64,000 nucleotides of DNA, from NCBI RefSeq assembly GCF_014197015.1, contig NZ_JACIET010000001.1:186001-250000 (forward strand), in the 5' to 3' direction. The notes below the pieces were generated by a model. It worked only from the letters and a program-made list of their open reading frames with translations, ran no database searches and was not told where the DNA came from. This document shows, one piece after another, positions 25,591 to 34,749 of this stretch; the first letter of the stretch is position 1; each line of letters begins with the position of its first letter. The stretch comes from Niveibacterium umoris. Its GTDB lineage: Bacteria > Pseudomonadota > Gammaproteobacteria > Burkholderiales > Rhodocyclaceae. The translations under genes and the position numbers were made by a program.

Positions 25591-26532
25591 TCAGGCGGCG
25601 GTGCGCCAGCCCTTGGCGAGGAAGAGTTCGAGGTAGTCGTCGGGGACGTACAGGCGGTCTTCCGGGTTTTCGACCGTGTAGTAGCGCTGCGGGTCGATCA
25701 GCAGATCGTCTGATCGTGAGAGGTCGATGACCCAGCGGTTGGGCGCCTTGCGCTGCGTCAGGTAGCGCAGCTCGAAGGCCTGCAGGCGCAGCGGATCTTC
25801 ACTGTCGAAGACGCCGACGCCCGCTTCGCGGTTGGCGCGGAACCACTCACGCGCCTGCTTCAGACGCATGTCGGTCTCGGCAATGCGGGCCTGGCTGCCA
25901 GGGATGGGGATCGCCTCGCGCAGCGCGCCGATGCGCCGCCACGGGGCAACGTTGGGCCAGATGAAGTAGGGCAGCGCGAGGCCCTTGAGCATCATGCGGT
26001 GGTTGTAGGTCGGCGGGCGATCGTCGGAGGCTTCCTCGCGGTTGATCCAGCCGAGCAGGCGGCCGTAGCCGTCGATCGCCTCGCGGGAAAAGCGAACGTA
26101 GAAGCGGAAATCTTCGGGTGCCAGCCCGGTCGCGGCAAGGTCGGCGAGGATCTCGCCTTCCAGCCCGCGCTCGGCCGCTTCCGCATGGCGGTGGTGGTTG
26201 GCGGCACAGCCCGGCCCGATGCGGCCCTGCAGGTATTCGCGCAGCCCGTCCGCGAGCCGGATCGGCGGCAGATGCGGTGCGAACGGGTCGGTCAGAAAGG
26301 CCTCCCACGCCGCGTGGTCGGTCTTCACGAAGGCGCTGGAGCCGGGCAGTGGCAGGCTTACTTCCGGGGTGTCGACGCCAAGAAAGCGCACCGCGATGTT
26401 GCCCAGCGGCCGCACCAGCACGGTATCGCCGTCATGCACCAGATTGCGCACGCTGCCGATGCCACCGCCGTGCCCGCCCAGGCCCATGTGGCCCACCGTG
26501 ATGTTGCCGATCCGCTCGAATGCCTTGGTCAT
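25591..26532 (-). CDS. staphylococcal-nuclease-like (SNase) protein with long insertion
   Basis: 313 residues from ATG 26532, chosen because GGGGGA lies just upstream. No signal peptide. The SNase active-site set is visible: metal ligands in DGDT (Asp34, Asp36), then VRFLGVDTPE with Arg49, Asp54 and Glu57 spaced as Arg35/Asp40/Glu43 of the nuclease, and GYGRLLGWI with Arg158 in the place of Arg87. About 100 residues separate the two parts, against about 43 in the classic enzyme, and a C-terminal half of about 150 residues is unrelated to SNase. Likely an intracellular nuclease; substrate unknown. Confidence 0.7.
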   Translation of the reverse strand: MTKAFERIGNITVGHMGLGGHGGGIGSVRNLVHDGDTVLVRPLGNIAVRFLGVDTPEVSLPLPGSSAFVKTDHAAWEAFLTDPFAPHLPPIRLADGLREYLQGRIGPGCAANHHRHAEAAERGLEGEILADLAATGLAPEDFRFYVRFSREAIDGYGRLLGWINREEASDDRPPTYNHRMMLKGLALPYFIWPNVAPWRRIGALREAIPIPGSQARIAETDMRLKQAREWFRANREAGVGVFDSEDPLRLQAFELRYLTQRKAPNRWVIDLSRSDDLLIDPQRYYTVENPEDRLYVPDDYLELFLAKGWRTAA

Positions 26533-26640
26533 GCTTTCCCCCTTGCCGCTGCGCTCAAACCGCAAGCCTAGTCGTCATCATCCTCAGCGCCCTGCGCTGG
26601 ATCAAGCCGACAGGGCTGCCGGCGGCTGCACTGTCGACAC

Positions 26641-27351
26641 TCAATGCTCGGTGAAACCGATGTCCGAATACCAGGCGTCGACGCTCTCGCCGGTATTGTC
26701 GGTGTCGGTGAGCACGCCGTAGGCGAGCATCCGGCCCGGTGCTTCGCCGAAACAGTGCCGGAAGTCCTCGACCCAGTTGCGGCGCACCGTTTGCCACGCG
26801 CCACCGGGGCCGCTGGCCGCGACAATCATCTTGACCCGGCCAGTGTGCGGGTTGTCGATGACGGTGCCCACCGGATCATGCGCCGACCAGATGTACATGA
26901 GCGTTGCGTAGGCCATCTCGCGACCCGAGAGATGGCTGCTGATCGCCAGCGCAGCTTGGTCGAACAGGCCGAGCGCGCCCTTGTCTCCGTCGAAACTCAG
27001 CACCACGCGCGCGGCAGCGTCTTCCTTGGCGCCGACGCGGTTGTCGGCCGATTCAAGCGCGTGCGAGACCTTCCAGCGCCAGCGCAGGATCGGCCGCTGC
27101 GTCGCGTCGTCCGGCGCGGTGTGCGCGAGCGCCATTGCGGCGGCTTCTGCGTGCGCGTGGATGACGTTGCGCGCCCCTTCGTGCTCGAAGCTGTACGCCG
27201 TCGGTTTCTTGTCGGCCGTGAGCGGAATCGCGTGCCAGCCAGCCGGCAAGGCGGTGTCCTGCGCCGCGGTAATCGCGGAGACTGCCGACAGCGCGAATGC
27301 GAGCGCAATTGTGGTGGCGCGACGTGGCGAGGTGAGCGGGGCGTGGGTCAA
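26641..27351 (-). CDS. DUF3047 family secreted protein
   Basis: 236 residues with a Sec signal (ALAFALSAVSAITAA/QD). The conserved DUF3047 features are ILRWRWKVSHAL, a DDAAARV-type segment (here EDAAARVVLSFDG), MYIWSAHDPVGTVIDNPHT and a C-terminal DTDNTGESVDAWYSDIGF, which forms an LPS-sugar-lectin-like beta sandwich in related proteins. The function is not established. It stands alone between the SNase-like gene and the ALDH gene. Confidence 0.85.
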   Translation of the reverse strand: MTHAPLTSPRRATTIALAFALSAVSAITAAQDTALPAGWHAIPLTADKKPTAYSFEHEGARNVIHAHAEAAAMALAHTAPDDATQRPILRWRWKVSHALESADNRVGAKEDAAARVVLSFDGDKGALGLFDQAALAISSHLSGREMAYATLMYIWSAHDPVGTVIDNPHTGRVKMIVAASGPGGAWQTVRRNWVEDFRHCFGEAPGRMLAYGVLTDTDNTGESVDAWYSDIGFTEH

Positions 27352-27432
27352 ATGTGTGAGTGCCAGAAAAAAGAGGGGGTCGCCAGCTTGACGCCCCCCT
27401 AACCACAGTAACTACGAGGTGCTGCAAATTGC

Positions 27433-28986
27433 TCAGACGTCGAAACGGATACCCTGCGCCAGTGGCAGTGCGTCGCCGTAGTTGATCGTGTTGGTGGTGC
27501 GCCGCATGTAGGCCTTCCAGGAATCGGAGCCGGACTCACGCCCGCCGCCGGTCTCCTTCTCGCCGCCGAAGGCGCCGCCGATCTCGGCGCCAGAGGTGCC
27601 GATGTTCACGTTGGCAATGCCGCAATCCGAGCCGGCCGCCGCCATGAAGCGTTCTGCCTCCTGCATGCGTTCGGTAAAGATTGCGGACGACAGACCTTGC
27701 GGCACGCCGTTGTTCAGCGCGATGGCCTCGTCCAGCTCGCGGTAGGTCATCACGTACAGGATCGGGGCGAAGGTCTCGTGGCAGACAACCTTGAGGTTGC
27801 CGGGCACTTCGACGATCGCAGGCTGCACGTAGAAGCCCCCGGCCGGCACGTTGTCGGCGATGCGCCGGCCGCCGCAGACGATACGACCACCCTGGATCTT
27901 GGCGTCGTCCAGCGCGAGCTGCATCGCTTCGAACGAGGCGGCATCGATCAGCGGCCCGACAAGGGTGCCGGGTACGCGCGGATCGCCCACCGGCAGGCTC
28001 TCGTAGGCTTTGACGAGCTTGGGCAGCAGTTCCGGCAGCACCGATTCGTGCACGATCAGGCGGCGCAGCGTCGTGCAGCGCTGGCCAGCAGTGCCCGCCG
28101 CGGCGAAGACGATCGCGCGCAGGGCAAGATCGAGCCGCGCCGTCGGCGTCACGATCATCGCGTTGTTGCCGCCCAGTTCCAGCAGGCTGCGGCCCAGCCG
28201 CGCGCCCACCGTGGCCGCGACGCGCTTGCCCATGCGTACCGAGCCGGTGGCGGACACCAGCGGTACGCGGGTATCGGCGGCGATGGCTTCGCCGACATCG
28301 GCGAGGCCCACGACGAGTTGCGACAGGCCGGCCGGCGCTTCATCCATCGATGCAATCGCCTGCCCCACCAGGGTCTGCACGGCGAGCGCGCAGAGCGGCG
28401 TCTTCTCCGACGGCTTCCAGATCACCGAGTCGCCGCAGACGAAGGCGAGCATCGCATTCCACGCCCACACCGCCACCGGGAAGTTGAAGGCGGTGATGAC
28501 GCCGACCGGCCCGAGCGGCAGCCACTGCTCCATCATCCGGTGGTCCGGCCGCTCGCTGGCGATGGTGAGGCCGTGCAACTGGCGCGAGAGGCCGACGGCG
28601 AACTCGCAGATGTCGATCCATTCCTGCACCTCGCCTTCGGCTTCAGCAGGGATCTTGCCGGCCTCCAGCGTGATGATGCGGGCGAGTTCGCGTTTGTTCT
28701 GGCGCACTGCTTCGCCGATGCGGCGTACCAGCTCACCGCGGCGCGGCGCGGGCACCGTGCGCCAGGCCATGAAGGCCGCCTGCGCGCGCTCGACCGCCTC
28801 GGCGGCGAGTGCGGGGTCAGCCAGCAACTGGCTGCCGAGCGGGGCGCCATCGAGCGGGCTCTTCAGCGCGCGCGCGGGCGCCCCTTCCGGGAAGCGTGCT
28901 TCGCCGTCGATGATGGCAGCGGGGTAGGTGGAGCCGCGCACCGGCGGCTGAACGCCGGCGAGCACCGGCAGGGTGTTGTCAGTCAT
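27433..28986 (-). CDS. amaB: aldehyde dehydrogenase, aminoadipate-semialdehyde/piperideine-6-carboxylate type
   Basis: 517 residues of the ALDH superfamily, closest in style to ALDH7. NAD-binding ITAFNFPVAVWAWN and WKPSEKTPLC; catalytic Glu in LELGGNNAMIV; catalytic Cys in GTAGQRCTTLRR; EIGGAFGGEKETGGGRESGSD at the C-terminus is characteristic of the antiquitin group. It oxidises 2-aminoadipate 6-semialdehyde to 2-aminoadipate. The start is 12 bases from the stop of the lysine-dehydrogenase-like gene, so the two form a lysine degradation operon. The symbol is given by family resemblance. Confidence 0.85.
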   Translation of the reverse strand: MTDNTLPVLAGVQPPVRGSTYPAAIIDGEARFPEGAPARALKSPLDGAPLGSQLLADPALAAEAVERAQAAFMAWRTVPAPRRGELVRRIGEAVRQNKRELARIITLEAGKIPAEAEGEVQEWIDICEFAVGLSRQLHGLTIASERPDHRMMEQWLPLGPVGVITAFNFPVAVWAWNAMLAFVCGDSVIWKPSEKTPLCALAVQTLVGQAIASMDEAPAGLSQLVVGLADVGEAIAADTRVPLVSATGSVRMGKRVAATVGARLGRSLLELGGNNAMIVTPTARLDLALRAIVFAAAGTAGQRCTTLRRLIVHESVLPELLPKLVKAYESLPVGDPRVPGTLVGPLIDAASFEAMQLALDDAKIQGGRIVCGGRRIADNVPAGGFYVQPAIVEVPGNLKVVCHETFAPILYVMTYRELDEAIALNNGVPQGLSSAIFTERMQEAERFMAAAGSDCGIANVNIGTSGAEIGGAFGGEKETGGGRESGSDSWKAYMRRTTNTINYGDALPLAQGIRFDV

Positions 28987-28998
28987 GCAGCGTCGTCC

Positions 28999-30120
28999 TC
29001 AAAGCGTCACGCGCTCGGCGTGATGCGATTCGGTGGAGTAGTAGCGGCCGAAACGGTTGGCCAGGAAGTGTTCGAGGTCGACCTGCTCCTGCCGCACGAA
29101 GCCCTTGTTCGGCAAGCGGCCCTCACGGTGCAGATCGACCGCGGCGCAGGCGCCGGCCGCGGTGGTGAGCTGGATCGAGCTCCACGCTTCGCCGAACAGA
29201 TTTTGATGGTAGATCTTCCGGGCGTCGGTTTCCTGCCAGTAGTGGCCATCCTTCCAGCCGGATACCGCGCAATACACCAGCACTACGTCCTGCTTGGTGA
29301 TCGGCAGGGCGGATTCCATGATCTCGCGCAGCTCGTGGCGGCGCTCAAGGCTGTGGCCCATCTTCAGCCCGTTGATCAGGAAGTCCATCAGGTACTGGTG
29401 GCCGGGGTAGCGCACGGTCTTGTAGTTGAGGTCGTTGATGCGGCCTTCCAGGGTTTCGCACAGCGTGCCGAGCCCGCCCGAGGTATTGAACGCCTCGTAC
29501 TCAAGACCATCGAGCGAGAAGCGCTCGAGCCCTTCGAGCGCCAGCACTTCCATGCGGCGCCCCTTGTGGATCACCTCGCAGGGGTTGCAGTACTCGTTGA
29601 TGACCCCGTCGGTGGACCAGGTCAGGTTGTATTTCATGTGGTTGTGCGGGTACTGCGGCAGCGCGCCGACGCGCATCTTGATGCTGTCGAGCCGGTCAAA
29701 GCGGCGGCTCATCGCGTGCGCAATGATGCCGATGAAGCCCGGCGCCAGCCCGCATTGCGGCATGAAGATCTGGCCTTCGCGCGCATCGGCCGAATACTGA
29801 CGCACGCGGCGGGTGGTCTCGACGTCTTCGGTCAGGTCGAAGTACGAGACGCCGGCTTCCAGCGCCGCTTGCGCGATCGCCGGGTTGACGTCGAAGGAAC
29901 ACGCCGAGAACACCGCGCGCTGACCGACCAGCGCTTGTCGCAGCTGTTCGGGCTGCGACAAGTCGATCAGCTGCGTCGTGACATGGAGTTGCTTGGCGAG
30001 GCGTTCCAGCGTCGCAGCGTCGCGGTCGGCAACGGTGACCTGGTAGTCGCCGCTCATGTGCAGCAGTTTGGCGATGGATGCGCCAATCTTGCCGGCGCCG
30101 AGGATCAGGATCGGATACAT
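28999..30120 (-). CDS. saccharopine dehydrogenase family protein, probable lysine 6-dehydrogenase
   Basis: 373 residues. An N-terminal Rossmann fold ILILGAGKIGASIAKLL, the NAD/adenine loop VADRD, and a segment FDLTEDVETT followed by PQCGLAPGFIGI are typical of saccharopine-dehydrogenase-like enzymes. Length and pairing with the aminoadipate-semialdehyde dehydrogenase point to direct oxidative deamination of lysine at the epsilon carbon, though a saccharopine or carboxynorspermidine enzyme cannot be excluded from sequence alone. It is the first gene of the pair; a 626-base leader region lies upstream. Confidence 0.8.
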   Translation of the reverse strand: MYPILILGAGKIGASIAKLLHMSGDYQVTVADRDAATLERLAKQLHVTTQLIDLSQPEQLRQALVGQRAVFSACSFDVNPAIAQAALEAGVSYFDLTEDVETTRRVRQYSADAREGQIFMPQCGLAPGFIGIIAHAMSRRFDRLDSIKMRVGALPQYPHNHMKYNLTWSTDGVINEYCNPCEVIHKGRRMEVLALEGLERFSLDGLEYEAFNTSGGLGTLCETLEGRINDLNYKTVRYPGHQYLMDFLINGLKMGHSLERRHELREIMESALPITKQDVVLVYCAVSGWKDGHYWQETDARKIYHQNLFGEAWSSIQLTTAAGACAAVDLHREGRLPNKGFVRQEQVDLEHFLANRFGRYYSTESHHAERVTL

Positions 30121-30746
30121 CGTTTGTCTCTCTCCGTTGTGGGTTGGAGGTGCGCCGCCTTGGTGACGGTCGTCGGATATCGCCCGCTACGATCGTGTCG
30201 TGCGGTGACTAGTGCGGGTATCGGATGAAACGGGAAGGCGTCTCGCTGGCTGGTCGCGTGCTGCGGGGCCATCGGTCATGCCGGGTGTCGAGTCGCTGCA
30301 GGCCGCGACGCGGCTGGTGGTGAAAAGAAGGGCGGACGCGCGACCCGGGATCCCGGCATTCGTGCGTAAAGCCAACATGCGCATAGTCAAACTGCAGCAA
30401 CCCACTCGCATTCCCCCCAGAAGCGAAGTGGCTTCGTCCCGAGGAGAGACGAAGCGGGGGGATCGTGTCCCCCCACATGTTGGGCGTGCGCACCGGGGTT
30501 GCCGATACGCGCGTCCGCTCACCGGAAGCCGTGATGCGGTGTCTTCCGGTGCTCGCATTAGAGACTGAGGCGACCGGGCAGGCTTGCGGGTCTGCGGCGC
30601 GTGTTGTCAAAAACGGGACGCTCTGTCGGGCAAACACGTGTTGCCGTGCGAGTGGTCACGTCGCGCGCACCGGCACATCGTCGCGGCCTGCAAGTTGGCG
30701 CGCCGATACTCCGGTGACGGGAAGCGAGAACCCTGTTTGCTTGTGA
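30121..30746. other. 626-base intergenic region upstream of the lysine operon
   Basis: No gene is supported on either strand. The notable content is a cluster of inverted repeats at 30413-30474, described separately. On the minus strand a -35-like TTGACT (30385-30390 complement) lies 5' of the lysine operon, but a good -10 is not seen at the proper spacing. Confidence 0.5.
30413..30474. repeat. nested inverted repeats (C6 / hairpin / G6 / C6)
   Basis: A perfect 8-bp stem GCTTCGTC (30431-30438)/GACGAAGC (30448-30455) is flanked by CCCCCC (30413-30418) on the left and GGGGGG (30456-30461) on the right. A second CCCCCC (30469-30474) lies seven bases after the G run. The G run can pair with either C run, so two exclusive structures are possible. 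A short GAAGC/GCTTC pairing also competes with the main stem. Confidence 0.6.
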
Positions 30747-31781
30747 CTACTTCTGGCCGGTTTTCTTGGCCGAGTAGAAATGATCCGACACGGTAGCGAG
30801 GAACTCGGGCGTCATTTCGTTCCAGTTGCGCCAGGTCGGTACGCCGTCGAGTCGCATGAACGGAACCGTGATGCCGAGCGAGCGGGAGCGTTCCATCAAT
30901 TGCCGGTACTGCGGCGGCGCGCAGCCTTCGGTGGTGCAGAAGAGGTGCAGGCGGAAGGGTTGCTTGTCCAGCTGACCGGCGATGACGGCATCGTTGAAGG
31001 TCTCATTCATCGGCACCACCAGGCTGAAAGCCTTCGGGTGCGCGAGCGCAACGGCGAGCGGCCCGAATTCGCTGATCGACATGCCGCCGATGGCCCGCTG
31101 GGAAGTCTCGTTGGTGACCGGCTGCTGCTTGGCGAGCCACGGCAAGGCAGTCTGAACGACCGCTTCGGCGTACTTGGGCATCGCGTGACCAGCGTGGCCG
31201 CCGGGCAGGAACACCGCAAACGGCCGCAGCAAACCTTGCGCGAGGAGATTGTCCATGTACTGCTTGATGCGGCCGTTGGTGGCCCACTGGTTGGCCCGCA
31301 TCTGATGGCCGTGCATCAGCACCAGCAGCGGCAGCTTGTCGTTTTCCCTCGTGCCGGGTGGCAGATAGAGCTGGCCGGGCAGCGAGCCGCCGAGCTTGGA
31401 GCAGGGAATGTGCAGATCGAGGAGTTCGCCGCGCGGTACCTTTGGCTTGTCGAGCCAGTCGCCTTCGCCGAGGAACACGTAGGAATGGCACTCACCCATG
31501 CCCATGCCGTCTTCGGCCAGCAGTGGGTTGAGCGGATCGGGGATGCGGCGCGTGTCGACGTCGAACTTGTAGTGCCACTGGCCGCGACGGAGCTGGAGCT
31601 TGAGGTGCCAGACGCCGTCTTCCCCGCGCGTCATGGGTAGCTTGCCGTCTTGCCAGTGCGTCATGTCGCCAAAAAGGAAGACCTCCTTCGCAGACGGTGC
31701 ATACAGCGAGAACTCGCAGGGCGATAGCGACCCGGCGAGATCCGACTGCGTGAGGATGAGCGAGTGAAGTCCGAATGGCAT
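30747..31781 (-). CDS. CBM48/AMPK-glycogen-binding-like domain fused to esterase-like domain
   Basis: 344 residues, no signal peptide. Residues ~20-105 form an E-set/CBM48-like domain (EFSLYAPSAKEVFLFGDM, HWQDG, GQWHYKFDVD). Residues ~115-340 resemble enterochelin-esterase/esterase D family proteins (PLLVLMHGHQ, AVFLPGGH). The elbow reads GGMSISEFG (Ser235), where the usual second Gly is Ser. The expected catalytic His region reads DGVPTWRNW with Pro at 315. The enzyme may therefore be weak or inactive, or use another His (for example 334). Carbohydrate binding is inferred from the N-terminal fold. Confidence 0.75.
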   Translation of the reverse strand: MPFGLHSLILTQSDLAGSLSPCEFSLYAPSAKEVFLFGDMTHWQDGKLPMTRGEDGVWHLKLQLRRGQWHYKFDVDTRRIPDPLNPLLAEDGMGMGECHSYVFLGEGDWLDKPKVPRGELLDLHIPCSKLGGSLPGQLYLPPGTRENDKLPLLVLMHGHQMRANQWATNGRIKQYMDNLLAQGLLRPFAVFLPGGHAGHAMPKYAEAVVQTALPWLAKQQPVTNETSQRAIGGMSISEFGPLAVALAHPKAFSLVVPMNETFNDAVIAGQLDKQPFRLHLFCTTEGCAPPQYRQLMERSRSLGITVPFMRLDGVPTWRNWNEMTPEFLATVSDHFYSAKKTGQK

Positions 31782-31954
31782 GCATACCTCCTGGGTGCGC
31801 GATTTTACACGCCGGAGATGTGATCTCTGGTGCAGCGTGATGTGGGCGCATCATCCCGTGGATTCGGCGCAACAGCCCTTTGCGCCGATGCGGGCTCTGG
31901 ATGAGCGTGCGAGTCGTGCTGCCCTGTGTTGCGTCGGTGGCGCGTTCGGCTGCT

Positions 31955-32857
31955 TCAGGCGTGTCCGTTTCTCGCTTGCATTGCGCTTGTAAGCTCGTTG
32001 CGAAGCATGCGGTACTGCGCGAAGCGTGAGGCGGCGATGGCGCCATCGGCGAGCGCTGCGAGCAACGCGCAGCCAGGCTCGGCATCGTGGTGACAGTCGC
32101 GGAACCGGCATTGGCCCAGATGCGGACGGAACTCGCGGAATGACCACGCAAGCGCGTCGTGCGACAGTTGTGCGAGCCCGAACATCTGCAAGCCCGGGCT
32201 GTCGATCAACGTACCGCCGCCGGGCAGGCGGTAAAGCCGCGAGAAGGTCGTCGTGTGCCGTCCGGAATCCAGGGCGGTCGAGATTTCCGCGGTAACGGCC
32301 GCCGCATCGGGAATCAACGCGTTGGTCAGTGTGGACTTGCCCATTCCCGACTGCCCCACCAGCAGGCTGACCTCGCCGGCGAGCCGCTCGAGCAACGGCG
32401 CTACCGATTGCTTGGCGCAGGTTTCGAGCACTTCGTAGCCGACATCCAGGAACGGTCTGAGGAGCGCGCGTGCGTCTGCAAGCCGGTCTGACAGATCCGC
32501 CTTGTTCAACACGATCAGGGCCTTGAGTTCCTGATCTTCGACTGCGCACAGGCAGCGCGTAAGCAGTTCAGGACTGAAGCTCGGTTCCGTCGCCACCACG
32601 ATGACCACTTGGGTCAGGTTGGCGGCGATCAGCTTCTGCTTGAAGGCGTCTTCGCGGTACAGCAGGCTTGTGCGCGCGTGCAGCTTTTCGATGACGCCCT
32701 GGTCCGGCGCGGTGGCGCTGACTTCGACGTGATCGCCGCAGGCAAAGGAACTCTTCTTGGCGCGGGTAAAGCAGAGCAGGCGGGTACCGTCTGCAAGTTC
32801 GACCTCGTACTGGCGCCCGAAGGCTGCGACGATGGTTCCGTCAATGCCGTTTTTCAT
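31955..32857 (-). CDS. rsgA: ribosome small-subunit-dependent GTPase A
   Basis: 300 residues. An N-terminal OB fold is followed by a circularly permuted GTPase: G4 NKADLSD before G1 GQSGMGKSTLTN and G3 DSPGLQMFG. The C-terminal zinc domain has CRFRDCHHDAEPGC. RsgA checks late 30S assembly. The ATG overlaps the upstream M48 gene stop as ATGA (32854-32857), a neighbour pair with orn seen widely in betaproteobacteria. Confidence 0.95.
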   Translation of the reverse strand: MKNGIDGTIVAAFGRQYEVELADGTRLLCFTRAKKSSFACGDHVEVSATAPDQGVIEKLHARTSLLYREDAFKQKLIAANLTQVVIVVATEPSFSPELLTRCLCAVEDQELKALIVLNKADLSDRLADARALLRPFLDVGYEVLETCAKQSVAPLLERLAGEVSLLVGQSGMGKSTLTNALIPDAAAVTAEISTALDSGRHTTTFSRLYRLPGGGTLIDSPGLQMFGLAQLSHDALAWSFREFRPHLGQCRFRDCHHDAEPGCALLAALADGAIAASRFAQYRMLRNELTSAMQARNGHA

Positions 32858-34101
32858 GCAGCGCGCAGACGCGCCACGCGGATCGGTGCGGGCGGGTGGG
32901 AGTCGTAGAACGCTGAGTACAAGGGGTCGGGTGTCAGCGTGCCGGCATTGTCGCGATAGAGTTTCACCAACGCCGAGACCAGGTCCTCCGCCCGTGCGTG
33001 GTGGGCGGCATAGGCGTCAGCCTGGAATTCGTGGCGGCGCGACCAGAGGCTGGTCAGCGGCGTCAGCGGGAACGTGAACACCGGCAAGGCGAACATCACC
33101 AGTGCGAGCGCTGGCGCTTCGCCAGTCGCCTGCATGCCGAGCCCGTTGAAGAACCAGGCTTGCCCCATCAGCCAGCCGAGCAAGGCGAGGATTGCGAGGC
33201 TCATCAGCGCCATGACGCCGACCCGCTGCCACAGGTGGCGCAGTTTGAAATGCCCGAGTTCGTGGGCCAGCACTGCCTCGACCTCTTCTGGTGCAAGTTT
33301 CTCGATCAGCGTATCGAAGAACACGATCCGTTTGGCAGCTCCAAGCCCGGTGAAGTAGGCATTGCCGTGGGCCGAACGCTTCGATCCATCCATCACGAAA
33401 AGACCGGAGCTGCGAAAGCCGCAGCGCACCAGCAGTGCTTCGATGCGCTGCTTGAGGCTGCCGTCTTCCAGCGGCACGAACTTGTTGAAGATCGGCGCGA
33501 TGACGATCGGATAGAGCACCATGACCAGCAGGTTAAAGCCAAGCCAGAACGCCCACACCCATACCCACCAGTTCGGGCCGGTACGCTGCATCATCCATAG
33601 CACAACGGCGATCAGCGGTATGCCAACGATGGCAGCCACCAGTACGCCCTTGATCAGGTCGGAAACGAAGGTCGCGGGGCTGGTCTTGTTGAAGCCGAAG
33701 CGGGCCTCGGTGACGAAGGTGCGCCAAACCGAAAAGGGCAGCCCGACCGAGAACGATGCGATCGAGATCAGTGACAGGAACGCGATGCCGTGCCAGATGC
33801 CGCCAGCCTGCAGGTACGGGCTCGCAAGGTCGTACAGCCACTGCAGCCCTCCGCCGAGCGTCAGCGTTACGAGGAAGGCCGTCTCGACGATCAGCTCGAT
33901 TCCGCCTACACCCAGGCGGGCGCATGTGTAGTCAGCGGCTTTCTGATGGGCGTCGAGCGGAATCCGGTCGGCAAAGGCCGCGGGCACTGCTGCACGATGC
34001 TTTGAAACGTGTCGCGATTGCCTGAACGACAGCCAGAGTCTCAGACCCAGGGTGAGTGCGACGACAAGCAGGAAAAGGGTGCTGAATCCGGAGGCTGTCA
34101 T
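32854..34101 (-). CDS. M48 family metallopeptidase (Ste24/CAAX-protease-like)
   Basis: 415 residues with about seven membrane helices and a catalytic LAHELGHFKLRH containing HExxH. The third zinc ligand is probably the Glu of RRHEFQADAYAA. An N-terminal CAAX-protease-1 region shows DYTCARLGVGG. It is an integral inner-membrane zinc protease, probably in membrane-protein quality control. The stop overlaps the rsgA start by four bases. Confidence 0.92.
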   Translation of the reverse strand: MTASGFSTLFLLVVALTLGLRLWLSFRQSRHVSKHRAAVPAAFADRIPLDAHQKAADYTCARLGVGGIELIVETAFLVTLTLGGGLQWLYDLASPYLQAGGIWHGIAFLSLISIASFSVGLPFSVWRTFVTEARFGFNKTSPATFVSDLIKGVLVAAIVGIPLIAVVLWMMQRTGPNWWVWVWAFWLGFNLLVMVLYPIVIAPIFNKFVPLEDGSLKQRIEALLVRCGFRSSGLFVMDGSKRSAHGNAYFTGLGAAKRIVFFDTLIEKLAPEEVEAVLAHELGHFKLRHLWQRVGVMALMSLAILALLGWLMGQAWFFNGLGMQATGEAPALALVMFALPVFTFPLTPLTSLWSRRHEFQADAYAAHHARAEDLVSALVKLYRDNAGTLTPDPLYSAFYDSHPPAPIRVARLRAA

Positions 34102-34177
34102 GAATCTGGAAGGCGCGCCGTACTAGTGACGGCAAGGCCTGTGAGAGAATGGGATTTTGAATCAGGAGCTTGCGATT

Positions 34178-34726
34178 ATGGCACAGGACCCCAACCGTCT
34201 CGTCTGGGTGGACATGGAAATGACAGGCTTGGAGCCGGATCGCGATCGTATCCTTGAAATCGCGGTCATCGTCACCGATGCCGATCTGGTGACTGTGGCC
34301 GAAGGGCCCGTGCTGGTGGTCCATCAGAGCGACGCAGTACTGGATGGGATGGACGACTGGAACAAGAACACGCACGGCAAGAGCGGTTTGATCGACCGGG
34401 TGCGTGCATCAACCACCGACGAAGCTGAGGTCGAGCGGCAGTTGCTGGCCTTTCTGAACGAGTTCCTGCCTGCGCGCGCGACGCCGATGTGCGGAAATTC
34501 GATCGGACAGGATCGCCGCTTCATGGTGCGTTACATGCCTGCTCTCGAGGCGTGGTTCCATTACCGCAATCTGGACGTGAGCACGCTCAAGGAACTCGCC
34601 AAACGCTGGAACCCAGCGGTCTTCGCCGGACTCAAGAAGCAGGGTGCCCATACCGCACTTGCCGATATCCGTGAGTCGATCGAAGAGCTCCGCTACTACC
34701 GCGAGAACTTCCTGCGCTTGCCCTGA
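34178..34726 (+). CDS. orn: oligoribonuclease
   Basis: 182 residues from ATG 34178, which has AGGAG at proper distance; a TTG at 34157 would add seven residues. DEDDh exonuclease motifs: [17 protein letters not shown] (ExoI), SIGQDRRFM (ExoII) and [11 protein letters not shown] (ExoIII). It degrades 2-5-nt RNAs and pGpG, the breakdown product of c-di-GMP. It is divergent from the M48/rsgA pair. Confidence 0.96.
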   Translation: MAQDPNRLVWVDMEMTGLEPDRDRILEIAVIVTDADLVTVAEGPVLVVHQSDAVLDGMDDWNKNTHGKSGLIDRVRASTTDEAEVERQLLAFLNEFLPARATPMCGNSIGQDRRFMVRYMPALEAWFHYRNLDVSTLKELAKRWNPAVFAGLKKQGAHTALADIRESIEELRYYRENFLRLP

Positions 34727-34749
34727 ACGCCGCTAATTGCGACGCGGAT

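Noticed and set aside
27697-30228. 843-codon frame on the plus strand
   Set aside because: It is antisense to the ALDH and lysine-dehydrogenase genes, lacks any family motif and reflects GC-rich codon bias.
30121-30746. Lysine riboswitch ahead of the lysine operon
   Set aside because: The five-helix consensus is not present, and the element is not usual in betaproteobacteria.
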